Shown here: positions 35,524 to 48,718 of the stretch, in pieces
How positions within the stretch are numbered: the first letter of the stretch is position 1
Layout: each line of letters begins with the position of its first letter
Origin: Gymnopus androsaceus JB14
Lineage: Eukaryota; Basidiomycota; Agaricomycetes; Agaricales; Omphalotaceae
Assembly: GCA_009733575.1 (NCBI GenBank)
Contig: ML769567.1
Location: forward strand, 1-64,000
Length of the DNA: 64,000 nt
Direction: 5' to 3'
Notes under the pieces: model-generated
Databases searched by the model: none
What the model was told of the DNA's origin: nothing
The model's input: the letters and a program-made list of their open reading frames with translations, nothing else
Made by a program: the position numbers and the translations under genes

Positions 35524-36181
35524 TTATGTTGATGCGGCAGCAACTACCGCAACTTCTTCACTGGTTTTATCTCTGCGCTTGGTGATATATGCCAGCGTCG
35601 TAACGATATCTTCCACAAACGAAAGTCCTTCAGGGTATATCCGAAGTGTGGGAGGCTCGTTAGCCGAGAACAAATGCTTCGAGCCCCGATCATATACTGC
35701 AGCTATTCGACCTTCTACTTCGAGCTGGAACGAGCATGACAGGTAAGTTTTGTGCTCGCTAATTGTCTGACATGTGTACTCACGTTTGCATGCCTATCGA
35801 GCATCCCCTCTAATTTCCATTTGTATATCCGACCGTCTGCAGCAGCGAATTTCACTGATCTTTCGTTTGTTATTGGCGTCAGCTAAAAGGCAATGACATA
35901 AAGAACTCCGATACTTACTTCCATGTCCATCCATGGTCCAAAATCTGTATCTGGCGCCCTCTGACTGTAACGGAGTCATCCGGTTTCCCCATCAAACTAT
36001 TGTGCAACTTGATTTCTGCAAAGGGATCGCTACCTTCGCCCACCAGGTGCTCGATAGTAATATGCCCATCCTTCCACCAGTGCTCGGTTTTGGCAATGAA
36101 GAGGGGAGGCCCCTGATTTCCACCTTGGATGGTAGAGTATGTTGCCTTGTATGGGTGAATGCTTGAGAGAACCAAGTCCAT
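35524..36181 (-). CDS. DUF6593-like protein
   Basis: Exons 36181-35919, 35859-35784 and 35724-35524 join in phase to 179 residues. It starts MDLVLSSIHPYKATYSTIQG and continues ...LFIAKTE, GRIYKWKLEG and LEVEGRIAAVYD. That is the beta-rich layout of the small DUF6593 (tubby-like) proteins common in Agaricomycetes. Function is unknown. There is no signal peptide, so a cytosolic location is likely. Confidence 0.65.
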
Positions 36182-37159
36182 GGGACGTATTGTCGATGAC
36201 TTAGTAAGTGCTGCCTTTAAATACGAAACGACATGTGGATACTTCGGGTTGATTTAGTTTGCGCTGTCTTACAGCCTTTACTTGATTGATCAAGACTACA
36301 TCCAAATGTCTCCATAGTGAATGGCACGGAAGAGAAGAGGGCGTGGAGCAAAAGCAATACGCCAACCGCTTTGGAGTCCGAATACTGCAGCATGCTGAGC
36401 TGTGAACTTCATTCAAAAATGGAATTGAATAATACTGTACTGGATTGTACTGTTGGAGTGGGCAATACCTCATCTGCGAAATGAGATCTAGTAGAGTAAT
36501 ACAAAAGCTCCATACTCAGTACCAGAAATCATCGATAATCAGTAGATGGCTCTAGACTTTCAACAGCAGACTAGGGATGGACCATCTCCTCACTTCCGGG
36601 AAATTTAGAAAAAGAAACTCTCGGAGAAAGTAGTGTCAGCGAAGCACTTGCTTATCAGAGTGTGTTTACAAGTATATATTAATTGCATTTCCTTGGCACT
36701 TCCTCAAGTGGTGTCCCGTTAACCAATGATGCTCGGCTTCACTGCCCAGTTGCAAACTAGCCTCGGCTCAAAGGAAACGCCGTTGTGTTACGCTCCACAA
36801 AAAGAAAAAAGAATACAAGTGTCGGGACCACGTCATTTCGTTCAGTATCTCCCGCAACGAAATCCGGTACGCAGGCGATGTCAATGTCTCAAGGTGACTG
36901 CAGATAGAATCAACAAAAAATGCACCACATCCTTCAGTAACAAGACAGTCTTCTTTGTGTTTTCGCCTCAGCTCCGAGTCAGTCTCCACATTGTTCCAAG
37001 GACAGACGGACAGACAGTCTACCTCGGTGCTGCGAGTTCAGAACTACTTTCATGGACGAACAGCCGAAGAACCGTAACGAGTCGAGGAAGAAAATCCTCG
37101 CACTGAACAAACCGGAGTAGCAGTCCATGTTGAGTCAATATATATGTCACTAAGTTCGA
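36182..37159. other. Intergenic, no supported gene
   Basis: A plus-strand ORF at 36726-37106 is open for 126 codons, but it has no start context, introns or family resemblance, so it is not called. Confidence 0.4.
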
Positions 37160-39311
37160 TCAAACCAAACTTCTGCTTTCCTTTCCCACCGGTCCTTCTA
37201 CACCTGGTCCAGCTATCCAAAACCCGCCCATCACTCCAAACCCAGTCACGCCATTCCCCGCAGAGTCCACAGCAAACCCGATCGTAAAGTTACTCCCCAC
37301 AGAAGCATCGTATGTCCAATACCTTTGGGCCTGAGACTGGGTGGAATTGGAGGTGATGATGGGCTATCAGAGATATTCGTGAGGAACAGAATACGTAGAG
37401 AACTAGACTCTTGCGTTCACCAAGCTCCCAAACCCCGAAACATTGAACAAGTTTCCATCGAAATGCTGTAAGCGAATATGTGTAACCCACTCTTTATCCA
37501 TCCGGGCAAAGAACGTCGGAATGGAAGCATTGATGGATCCAGGCAGTCGAACAGGAATTTCTTTTATCAAATCCTTGCAGCTTGAACTTGAAGCTCTCGA
37601 GGATGGTATACCGCATAAAACCACGGTGGGACCGTAAGCCGGATTATGATATTCTCCCTCCAAAGAGAAAGGCATGGACGGCTCAGTAGGGTCAACTGGT
37701 CGAGGAACGGAGCGTTGCAGTTCTTGTTCGTAGGCTTCTACAACTTTGGCTTTGTACCTATAATATTTTCAAAGTCTTTAGCATATATGCAAATGGAAAA
37801 ATTCCAGCACTTGATCAAAGATGCGCCATTTGATCACCTCCATGAACGAGGAGCCGTAGGAATTTTCGTTGGTTAAAACTGCAACACCAACGTTGTCGAA
37901 TGGAAAGCGAGTGATTTGAGTGTAGAAGGCTATGCTAAAGGTCTCAAAAGACGGACAGTCTAAGCGGAGTCTGCATTCTTACCTGGTGTTGCACCTCCAT
38001 GCTTGATGAGAGCGATATTAAGTTCAGTTTCACGAATTTGGGATTACTAACCTCGATGAAATCTAAATACAGATGTGAAAAGAGGCTAGAGTACTTGGTC
38101 GGAGAACCGAAACACACGTACTGTGCCCACGATACGAAGAGGCGGTCTGCCCTCCACCATAGACGACAGGTGCAAGTTCGGGAACGGGGCTGAATAAGCA
38201 CTGGGGGCCACTCACGCTGCGCCAAGTACTACAGTAGCTCCAGTAGCTACTTTTTGGATGAGGCGGAAGGTATGATCTGTTGGTCATTCAATAGATTTTT
38301 GCCCTCCAAGAGAAGGGCTTGTAGCCATGTCGCCTGTGCACAGTTCAACTCATGGTAAACAACCTTTGTGGTACATACCATATCTTTTGCATTAGAGATC
38401 ACTCTGCCAGCACCGGATATGACTGTAAAAGACGATGTGAGTTTGAGGCGCGCTGTATTTCCGGCAACACTACTTACGGTTGCCGTCTTCTCCTCCGTAA
38501 GGTGTACCCATTCCGAAAACATCCTCAGTCTTGTTAATCCCGTCCCTTCCAAATCCGTCTGCGAGGTTCCCGCTTAGTTCCGCGAGATCAGCAGAGTACG
38601 TGGTAGAGGTCAGATTCAGAGGAAGAAAATATGCTCCTTTACATATCTATCGCGCTACAAGGAACCTTCAAAAGAACTTCTGGGATGTACGCCAGAACCG
38701 TGTACATGATGTTGCTGTATTGCCAAGTCTGGCGGAATTCAGCGGAAGGTCGAAGGTACTTGATTGTTGATATCTACTCAAAAACCGTTAGGACGGTAGA
38801 CAGAAAAGATAGATAGAATTGTGTCGAACCAGAGATGATATAGACTACGTCTCGGAGTATACCAAGTCGTGTGCAGGCAGACCAGTGCGATGGCTCACGA
38901 GGTCGACGATCGTGCTCTCCGAGGACGCAACAGGATCTGACAAGTCCCACTCGGGTATGATAACTGCGAAGAGCAAGAGTATATGTAGGCTTCAAAATAC
39001 CATGTCCCACTGACCTTTGAATTCGACCCGATAGTAAATAGTGTATCCTCTGTGACTTTTCTACCGTCTGCCTTCGCGACTCCATATCCCTTCGTTTCGA
39101 CATTCCAGCTTCCATGCTCGTTCTTTTGCACAACCGCAATTCCAACACCTCCAGGAGAATTCCAATCTGCAAGAATGGTTTCTATGGAAGTGTCAATCTC
39201 GGGGGTCAGAACATCCTTCCTGACGCTCGAATCTAGTGCATGAAATGGTCTTTGAACCGCTACATAAGCTATCGCAAGACCAGCGATGAAGAAACCAGAC
39301 AGTGAATGCAT
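37160..39311 (-). CDS. Serine beta-lactamase-like (class C / PBP-type) hydrolase, possibly damaged
   Basis: The N-terminus MHSLSGFFIAGLAIAYVAV is a signal peptide or anchor. TIGSNSK carries the SxxK nucleophile motif, and YSN (QYSNIMYTV) supplies the second motif. GMGTPYGGEDGNR, GAGRVISNAKDMATWLQALL and the C-terminal lipocalin-like part (EGEYHNPAYGP ... FWIAGPGVEGP) fit fungal penicillin-binding-protein-related hydrolases. The last exon ends with TGA at 37160-37162. Oddity: the SNSK exon joins almost directly to IIPEWDLSDP. The 30 to 40 residues that normally follow SxxK are missing, and the phases do not match across the only obvious 51-base intron. That suggests an internal deletion. Confidence 0.65.
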
Positions 39312-39629
39312 AGAGGACGCGGGGATTCTGCATGCTTTGGCTTAAACGTATTTCCATTCAATAAGTCTGCGGCCCCATTACCTGCGCCGTAGCCGATGTA
39401 GAACCGTGTTGGAAGAAGGAAGCGTATACAATGACGGCAACGCTTTGTCTCGACAGTTGGTCCTGTGGGTGAGATCGATGATTTGTTAACGATTAAAACG
39501 GGAATACACGTATGTAGAGAACGTATGGTTGTACTAGTCCGTTAAATAAAATTCATAGCATAGCGTCCACTGGAAAGGGAGGGAAGAGGGTACGATACGT
39601 GTAACTGCAACCCGTCGAAGAACCAAGGT

Positions 39630-40351
39630 CTACAACCTAGATGGAGGTTGTACACGTTCTGGAGCGTACTTGGCCTAGGAAGTATAATGAGTGAGAGACA
39701 AAAGTATACCGCAGAACGAAACTCACCATCTCATTCTCCTTCTTCTGATACCCACATTTATCGTAAAAGGCTATGCGGACAGAGAAACACGTCAATATCA
39801 CTCCAACCTCCAAGAAACCAACACGCACGTATATTCGCATCACTGCAGTTCAAAATCGTTTTATAGCACCCACTATTCTCACTAATAGACGTGAGCGCCT
39901 GGATAATCCTCAACCCCAGCTTCTTTCCTTGCTGATTTTTATCTACAGCGATATCCTCAATGTGGCCGACGCTGCCCAACCCGCGGAGGAACTTGCGCTC
40001 AATGAAGACGCAGCCCACGCCGACAATTTTGTCGGAGCGTTTGTCGACTATGACGATGGGGTAGTAGGTATTTGGAGCGGAGCGCATGGCGTTGAATTGG
40101 GCAACCCAGGCTGCCTCGCCGGGGTCGGTGACGACTGTGAGGACGGAGAGAACGTCGAGGTGACCGCGGTGGTAGTCGGTTGAAGCCAGTGGGCGGATCT
40201 GAAATAATCATAGTCAATATTTCTGTTCCTTGTTTGTAGTGGAATTGGTTACATGAACATCCTGATGAAGCTGAGTCTTTACTTCAGACGAGATCAAGTC
40301 TGCAGAGAATAAAAGGTCCAATTTGCTATCCGGGGTGAATGTAGAAGACAT
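39630..40351 (-). CDS. GNA1: Glucosamine-6-phosphate N-acetyltransferase
   Basis: It acetylates glucosamine 6-phosphate with acetyl-CoA on the way to UDP-GlcNAc, the precursor of chitin. Exons start 40351-40253 and 40198 onward, with two small C-terminal exons. It reads HIRPLASTDYHRGHLDVLSV, then VERKFLRGLG-like FIERKFLRGLGSVGHIEDIA, then the acetyl-CoA loop QQGKKLG, and CYKTILNCSDANI joined to PFYDKCGYQKKENEMAKY. The GNAT fold and the HIEDI..D signature are complete. A cytosolic, single-domain enzyme of ordinary length; the gene appears intact. Confidence 0.9.
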
Positions 40352-40483
40352 TTGGTCAAAGAAGAAGATATTAAAGGGAGATGAAGAAGAAAAAAAGTGA
40401 AGAAAGTCGTAGATGATGGTGGTCGTGGAATAAGATGATACTTGGTACTATTACATTTTACTTCTGCTTGCCTTTCCCTCCAG

Positions 40484-41114
40484 TCATTCCTGCGCTTTCA
40501 ACGTATCTAGAACCAACTTTAGTCCTTCCTCCGCCATCGCTACCATATTCTCTTCCCGAGTTTTAGGCTGCGGGATTCTAACTTCCTTGCTCACAATCTT
40601 GGATTCCCCTTCACCGACAACAGCAAATACGCAATATCCTGGTCCTTCGATATCTGCACGATAAACATCCGGGCGCGTAGGACCGCATACGCCGGATTCG
40701 GAGAGAGTCCATGTCGAAGAGAGGGTTTTGCGGAGATGAGAAGCTAGGCCAATGACTACTTGTTCATCTGGGCCTCTACGTAGCAGATGAGCAAGAAAAT
40801 AAAAGATAAATAACAAACGAAACGCACTTGTAATTATCCAAATTCTCCCTTGTCCAACCAAGAAAAGCTATCCTCGATTCCAACGAATACGCAGCCAAAC
40901 TTCCTTTGAAGCATTTAGACGTTCCCGGTACACTCAGGATCGCAGCTCCCATAAGTCCTCCACATGCTGTTTCAGCGATGGAAAGTGTTTCCTGGCATCC
41001 AATAAATCCTTATCGATCAACACAGATCTCTAGCTGCCTACATACATTTCGGAGGATCAGCAGTGAAGCAATCTCACTTGCGAGTAGCTTTAGAGTTGGA
41101 GTGAGGAACGACAT
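40484..41114 (-). CDS. CinA C-terminal domain protein (nicotinamide-nucleotide amidase-like)
   Basis: Exons 41114-41046, 40991-40828 and 40775-40484 give 174 residues. The core reads ETLSIAETACGGLMGAAILS, then SLAAYSLESRIAFLGW, then GPDEQVVIGLASHLRK, and SGVCGPTRPD..ADIEGPGYC. That is the CinA C-terminal fold with its ET.C.GG.. active-site block. Bacterial relatives hydrolyse nicotinamide mononucleotide to nicotinate mononucleotide; the fungal role is inferred only. It lies 130 bases upstream of GNA1 on the same strand. Confidence 0.82.
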
Positions 41115-41497
41115 GGAAGCAGAGACCAGAGTATTGATATCACAAGCTAAGGAATAAGACTCCCACTACTCTCAGGCCCCCACTAATACCCCTTGGGTTT
41201 CGGGAATCGGGATATAGCCTAGGATTTCAAAGCACAAAGATTATATATCCCGATTTCGGACTATCGAGGGAACTGGATTACTGAGACTCGATCACAAGCT
41301 GCAGAACATGTTTCAATAGCATAGATTGGCATAGAGCATAGGTTAGTATTATTAACTAGGTACTACGAAGGTAAGGTAGGAGGGGAGCAAAGAACGTCAC
41401 CGGGGGTTAGCCAGTATAAATATAGTAATCATCCATTGTAAGTATAGTCCCAAAGAAGATGTAGTAGAGAGTGAATGAGAGTACGTTTGTTGCTAGC

Positions 41498-42246
41498 TTA
41501 AAGCAACAAGGCAGCAACCACGCCGAAAATGCCTAGGACAGCTGTAGCTCCTAGTCTGGAAGTGATCCCTAGTCGCGTGGTTGTGGAGGAATTGGTTTTT
41601 GCGGTAGAAGTAGAGGTGGAGGTAGATGTGGCGGATACAGAGGTCTTAATCGCAGTCCCAGATGTAGAAGTAGCACCTGATGATGATCGTGATGATGAGG
41701 ATGATGATGCTGACGAGGGAGTAGTCGATGCGGATGGTACAGGGTTAGTAGTCCCAATCTCCACAGCAAAAGAAGTTATCGCCTCCGTGATGCTCAAAGT
41801 TACACCGTCGAACACCTCGCCGCAGTCAGCGGAACCATCGGAGAAAGTGCAGTCGGCGCCGAGGGTGATGGATAGCGCATCGTTGGCGAAAGTTAGGGAG
41901 GCGTCGGTGGGTCCTTCTACGAGGGTTACTGGAGGAAGAGTGAGTATAGGACTGTATAGGAGAAGAGCAAAGACGTACACGTTCCAACGATGTCAGCATC
42001 GGAAGTAAAAGACTCCTCGATGAGGTAGGTCGTACGACCTTCCGAGTCGACGCCGGCAACTTCAAGGCTGACTGATTGTGTATCGAGGCCTGGGATGTAC
42101 ATCGTTGTGGTTGCTGCCTGCGCAACTAGAACAATATCACAGGTCAGCTACGCAACGCACATAGTAATAGCAGTGAAGAACGACATACATTGCGCTACAA
42201 CCATAGGCCCCGCAACAGTCAGTAAGGAACGACAAGACCGTCGCAT
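41498..42246 (-). CDS. Ser/Thr-rich, probably GPI-anchored surface protein
   Basis: The first exon encodes a signal-like MRRSCRSLLTVAGPMVVAQ. Two introns later comes a beta-rich domain (MYIPGLDTQSVSLEVAGVDS ... TLTLVEGPTDASLTFANDAL) with a pair of cysteines (ADCTFSDGSADCGE), and then about 70 residues of Ser/Thr. The C-terminus ends in a hydrophobic stretch (LGATAVLGIFGVVAALLL) typical of GPI signals. It is likely a cell-wall or membrane mannoprotein. The family is common in Agaricomycetes but functionally uncharacterised. Confidence 0.7.
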
Positions 42247-43641
42247 TTTTGAGTAAAGACTGGAACACAGATGGGACTGCTAGGGATTGGCTTCACAGAG
42301 TTGGTCTTTTTGTACCGAATCGAAAGACCCTATCATTGTCGATCGTCCTCTAAAAAAAGCCTTGAACAATTAAGCATGACGGACAGGAGGATAGTGGGCA
42401 ATAGATGTACCGAGCCGCGAGCAAGGATCGTCGCTTGAAGATAGTTCCTTGAAAGGTTTTCGCGCCAAGGTTCGCTTGTTAGGAGTGACAATAATAATTG
42501 CTTGTCCATTAGAACGTTTGTACAAGCATGCATGTGGTTAGAAAGACAGGAGTAAAAGGCCGACATCGAACCATAAGACACTACTAATCAGAAAAGAGCC
42601 ATAACTTTGGAAAGGCAGCAGACACAGAGTAGTCTGAATGGAGTTGAAAATACATCCAAGGACGCTGAACGCGTATCATAGAAGGGCATTTTGAACTTCG
42701 AATTCGCCACTTCCGATTGCATCTCGAAGGTCTACCTTCCGAATCCCAGCGCTGGCTGTATATGAGTTGGGAGTTGTTTTGTTGAGAAGGAGACGCGAGG
42801 ATAGGGCTCGGAATTTGTCACGGTCGTCTTGGAGCTTGGGTGCTTGGCTACTTTCTTTTACAATTCTTTGCGTCGTCTTCGCACAGGAGATGCACCGGGT
42901 GTTCCTCAATATCTCGTATCGATGTTATATGGTTTCCTTTCCGCAGCCTCCCGGCCAGTAGTGTATCTTTTATCGGAGTTATCGCATTGCTTCGCTCTGG
43001 ACCCTAGAGTCGGTCGAGGGAGCATACTCAGACCATGAGAGTCAGACGAAGAAATATGAGGTCGGAGTTTGAATAAGCGGCAGCAGTGAGCCTGCCTTTT
43101 TTTCGCACTCTTTCGCACCACAAAGTCTTCTTCGACAATGAGAACCAAGATCCCTGAGCTCAGCTGGGCTCCGACTGCGTGGCTCCAAAGCGTACAATAA
43201 AGGATGCAGAGGAAGATCAACGCTCGCAATCTCCTCTGATCTGCTTATCCAAGAACGTGCAGAAGATCAAACTACGAATACCCGAGCAATTTATGTAGAG
43301 GAAAATTGTCTGTGCTTTACAGGACCTCATCGTGTGTTTGACTCCTTGAGTATAGCGGCGAAACACAGAATATTAGGTATGAGTGTTAGCACAGGTGGAT
43401 GGCCGCTTGGACGGAGGTAAGTATGCTCTTATCGAAAATCCCCATCACCATTTTATTCCAGATTTGGAATGAGACTTGTCATTGTCTTGCTGCTTCCGGT
43501 GTTCATATCATGATGGAACCATCCAAGGCAAAAATCAAGTTATGAGAGTAACTACTAGGATGCGCTTTTAGCCACTGGAGAAAAAAATACTATTGGACAA
43601 AACATACTATTACAGATACAATCGGAGGATCATAGATTCAA
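42247..43641. other. Intergenic, one weak secreted-protein candidate
   Basis: A minus-strand ORF at 43229-42906 starts with a signal-like MRALIFLCILYCTLWSHAVG, but the rest is basic and unconserved in appearance. A second minus ORF (42909-42676) overlaps in another frame. I cannot connect them, so no gene is called. Confidence 0.3.
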
Positions 43642-44831
43642 TCAAGCAAGAACACCTTTGCGCCGGAACCAGTGATCCAAAGCCTCTGCCTGAATCCTCC
43701 ATACGTCTTTACTCAGCTCTGCTAGTCGTTCAGTATATCCCGTACGCAGTTGATCATACGAGGCTATAAAATTCAGATCCTTCTCCCCATCTGCCAAGAG
43801 GAAACGGCCTTGTCCATTTGGTCCACCAAATGTAATCTCGTACCACAGGCGTCGAAATTGGTAGAGGTATTCTTCCTTCTTCTCCCAATTATCACTGATC
43901 CCGACGCCTTTCGCTATAGCATAGAACGTGCCCCGGTTTCCATGCATTGTAAGAGGCTTGACAAGCTCAAGGCTTGTGGAGATCTGATCAAGCATATACA
44001 ACATCGCAGCTGTGCTGTAGCTTTCCGGATGCCTTAATTTTATGATGATTGTGCCACCGGACATCACACTCTGCAGGCCAATGATAATCTGCGAGACGAG
44101 AAGCCGGTCGGTATCCCACCTATGAACGGGTGCCTCGTGTTTGGGAGTGACATAGGTGTCAAAAAGAAAGTGTCCATCGAGAACAATGAGATCGAACGTA
44201 GAGCTCAGGATGGGAGGCGGAAGGGCGAAAAGACGGATGTTGCGGAGATATAGATCAATCCCTTCGTTGAAGAGGTTATAGAACCCCAAGTCGCCAAAGT
44301 GAGCTTTGAATCGTGAGCGTAGATTTCTCTCGAGGAGATATTTGTGGCCGCTCTGATTGTCAGGCAGGGAGATACCTGTACCACTAGCATCAACATTGCA
44401 AGAGAGGATATAAGAAGTGAAGCCGCCAGGGCAGAATCTTAGAAGAGTTTAGACATCGATGGGAGGAATATGGATGATATCACATACCCAAGGTCGAGGA
44501 ATGTAAATGGTCCGGAGGTAGGAACGATATCAGCATGGATATCGAATTCCTGAAAGATACGCTTCATCTTTCTGAACCACGCCCTTTCAGCCTGAAGATC
44601 ACCGGAGGCGGCGTTTTGTCGCTGTGTCTTAAAGATCGTATCGAGGCTATCGTTTTGCCATCCCTTTTGGATATCAACTTTGAGCACTTGAGATGACAAT
44701 AAGATAAATCACCTTACGACTTTACGAATATCCAGCAGGCTTTTGAGGTATTCACCTCCAGATTGGGCAATCAAAGCATCTATGAGAGTTCTTTCGGGAA
44801 TGTCGAGGTTGGGAGAGACAGGTTCTTCCAT
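43642..44831 (-). CDS. FtsJ/RrmJ-type SAM-dependent methyltransferase
   Basis: The start MEEPVSPNLDIPERTLIDAL at 44831 joins, via a 48-base intron, to LDIQKGWQNDSLDTIFKTQR. The SAM-binding block is FTFLDLG joined across an intron to PGGFTSYIL. The catalytic Asp lies in FDLIVLDGHF and the Lys in GGTIIIKLRHP. This is the order of the FtsJ 2'-O-methyltransferase fold that acts on rRNA or cap structures. C-terminal to it is a family-specific helix-rich segment ending HWFRRKGVLA. The substrate is not determinable. Related genes are frequent and often multicopy in Agaricomycetes. Confidence 0.72.
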
Positions 44832-45421
44832 AGGAAACTAAGGAGAGAGGAGAGGGACGGGCGTTTGGGGAAACAGCTTTCATATCTGAACTTGTGGGTC
44901 CCAAACACGTGTGGAAAGGTGCAGAAGACTACAGCAATTCCAATTCAGATCCACATAGAAGGCAGTCGCTCAGAGGCGCTCGAGAACACATGTTCCAGCT
45001 AGTACAAGAAGTGAGCACCGATTCGGAAACGTGCCATTTCAACCCAACAGCGTTTACCGAAACACTACGTAGAGTTGAGTGACAATGTGGCGCGGTTTTG
45101 TACGGGTGAGTCTGACACAAGAGAAATCTCTGAGTCTGTTGAAATGAATCGAAAGGACAAGCTATCGGTGAAATAACACTAAGACGAGTCCTAATCAGTG
45201 ACTAGTACCATGAATTGGCCTGTCTTTGCGCCGCATATATTCTGCGCCCAAGCGATTCTAATGAGAAAATCTTCTACGACATATCTCGCGTGGAAATGTT
45301 GAAGGTCTTCCGCCTCTCCCAAACGATTTTAACGAGTCGTAATACGTTCATCTTCTCTACGAATCATACCCGAATTTTTTAGGACAAGGCTGGAACAGTA
45401 TCAAACCCAACTGTCCCAAAT
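44832..45421. other. Intergenic, nothing recognised
   Basis: This region lies upstream of the methyltransferase start (44831) and downstream of the old yellow enzyme stop (45422), both genes being on the minus strand. It should hold the methyltransferase promoter. No ORF with support. Confidence 0.45.
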
Positions 45422-46830
<1,409 letters not shown>

Positions 46831-47125
46831 TTTTGGTTTGGCTCTTCAAAAGGTTGGCAGATAGACTTCAGCAATAAGGATTCGACCTTTTATGGAGTTT
46901 CAGAGTGTTGGTCAGCTTCATGTCAGATGTCGACATAATTAACCGCGGTCTTCGACTCGATGTAGGAGCGCAACAAATCAGACCATCGATAGTCTGAGTA
47001 ATAGCCACAATCGGGATATTACTAAGGTTATTTCCCGAAATCCAAGGCCAATCTGTAAGTAGGGTGCATGCGCGCTAGTATAAAACTAGGACATGGGTAT
47101 CTTACCACTGCTGTTGACATTAGCG
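46831..47125. promoter_or_regulatory. Shared upstream region of divergent OYE and medium-chain reductase genes
   Basis: The 295 bases separate two divergent start codons of enzymes that both reduce activated alkenes or quinones. The region contains several cggga/cccga-type strings and a palindrome-like ttcccgaaatcc near 47031. No binding site can be assigned with confidence. Confidence 0.4.
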
Positions 47126-48315
47126 ATGTCCCAAAAAGCATTATTCCTTACTGCAGCGCATGGAGACTACAAACTCTCCGAGCGTCCTATTCCGACACCT
47201 GCCCCCGACCAGATTCTTGTTCAAGTCAAGTCCCTCTCCCTCAACCCGGTTGAATGGAAGATTGTGGACTTCAACTACTTTGTGAAAGAGTATCCCGCTG
47301 TACTAGGATCAGATGCTTCTGGCGACATTGTTGAGGTTGGTGAAGCTGTACAAGGTTTTTCCAAAAACGACAGAGTGTAAATTTAGAATTGGTTATTCGT
47401 CGTAGTAAAGATATACTTACTCGGTATAGATTCTTCCAGTGCTCGGGATTTGATGGAAACGATTATGGCGGATTCCAGGAATACGTTCTAGTACCCGCCG
47501 AAATTGCATCCAAAATACCATCGAACCTGTCCTACAACGAAGCGGCCAGTATCCCACTTGTTCTTACCAGCGCGGCTATCGGCCTGTTCGCTCCAGTCCC
47601 AAATGGTGCTGGCCTCAATCCGACCTATGACTTGAATGTTAAATACACCGGTCAGTCTGCCTTTGTCACCGGCGGTGGAACTTCCGTTGGCAATTTCGGT
47701 GAGAGCCAGAGAAAGTATGAGTGCAGTCTATTCATACTGACTTCCTGTATCAAAGCCATTCAGCTTCTCAAATTTCTCGATTTTGAAAAGATCATTACCA
47801 ACTGCTCTGCGGACCATTTCGACTATCTCAAGTCTCTCGGGGCAACGGATTTCATCGACCGCAATGAGGTTGGGGACAGCGACCTTCCAAGGGTTGTTGG
47901 AGAGATTCTTGGTGGAAGTGGAAGAAAAGTAGATGTTGCATTTGATGCCGTTGGAGAGACAACATCTCAAGCAGCTGCTTTGGCATGCCTCAAAGATGGA
48001 GTACACCTTCCAAGTGTCTGGATTTTAGAACATACACCCGAAGGAAGATCAGCCGCTCATATCTGGGGGTCGACTTGGCCCGACTTCAATAGAGAATTTG
48101 GAAGGGTCCATTGGGCTAAGATAGGTGGGATGTTCGAAGCTGGTTTTTTGAAGGTACGTCGCATGATTCTTTGGGCATCCAGCTTGAGCGTTATTCATTT
48201 TTTGTAGCCATGTAGGCTGTATGAATTGTCAGGAGGGATGGAGGCGATTCCCAAAGGACTACAGGATTTAAAGAATAACAAGTTTAGAGGACGAAAGGTG
48301 GTTGTTCCTCTTTGA
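47126..48315 (+). CDS. Medium-chain dehydrogenase/reductase (zinc-free quinone or enoyl reductase type)
   Basis: The start MSQKALFLTAAHGDYKLSER is followed by the GroES-like domain (VKSLSLNPVEWKIVDF, YPAVLGSDASGDIVEVGE). Introns then lead to GGFQEYVLVPAEIASKIPSN and the nucleotide-binding domain (AFVTGGGTSVGNF joined to AIQLLKFL, SLGATDFIDRNE, VDVAFDAVGE). It ends NNKFRGRKVVVPL, TGA at 48313-48315. The zinc-ligand cysteines of classic alcohol dehydrogenases are absent. It resembles fungal ToxD/trans-enoyl-reductase-like proteins, but no secondary-metabolite backbone gene lies nearby. I chose the internal ATG because upstream residues look like leader. Confidence 0.82.
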
Positions 48316-48410
48316 ATGCTGGTACAATTTTGAATCCTTTGTACATCCTATATAATAGCAATAAGTATTTCCGGTGAATGCGTGAATACTGCGCGCATAG
48401 CAAGTCCCAG

Positions 48411-48703
48411 AAAAAACTCGACCGTATTTTGATCCAATCGTATTTTGATCCAATCACGCTTCTAGCAAAGCAAACTCATCATCGTTATTATAATTATCTA
48501 CCTGCACTGTCCCGTCCGGTTCCACAATCTTCAGAGGTCCTGCACCAAACCAGACATCTTCTCCTGTGGTTCCGCTTCCAACTGATAGGCTAAAGCAGCA
48601 TGCCCATCGGGGCATCGTCCAGTTCATATTCCTCGTCTTCAAAAGAATGCGTCGACATGGTGAGATTGGGGCAGGCGTAGCATTATACATACTGCGAATC
48701 CGC
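48411..48703 (-). pseudogene. Duplicated fragment of the HFM1 3' end
   Basis: The segment matches 51549-51853, the last coding part of the helicase gene, over about 290 bases. The product echo is clear (GPLKIVEPDG followed by an acidic end ...DDEFALLEA). Small indels break the frame, and it has no promoter of its own. It ends 15 bases before the ATG of the next plus-strand gene. Confidence 0.75.
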
Positions 48704-48718
48704 ACGTGCTGACTGACA

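Noticed and set aside
36726..37106. 126-codon plus-strand ORF
   Set aside because: No family resemblance, no intron, poor start context, and it lies in the space between two minus-strand genes.
41529..42008. Acidic 159-codon plus-strand ORF
   Set aside because: It is the antisense of the Ser/Thr-rich surface protein; Ser/Thr codons read backwards give Asp/Glu/Val runs.
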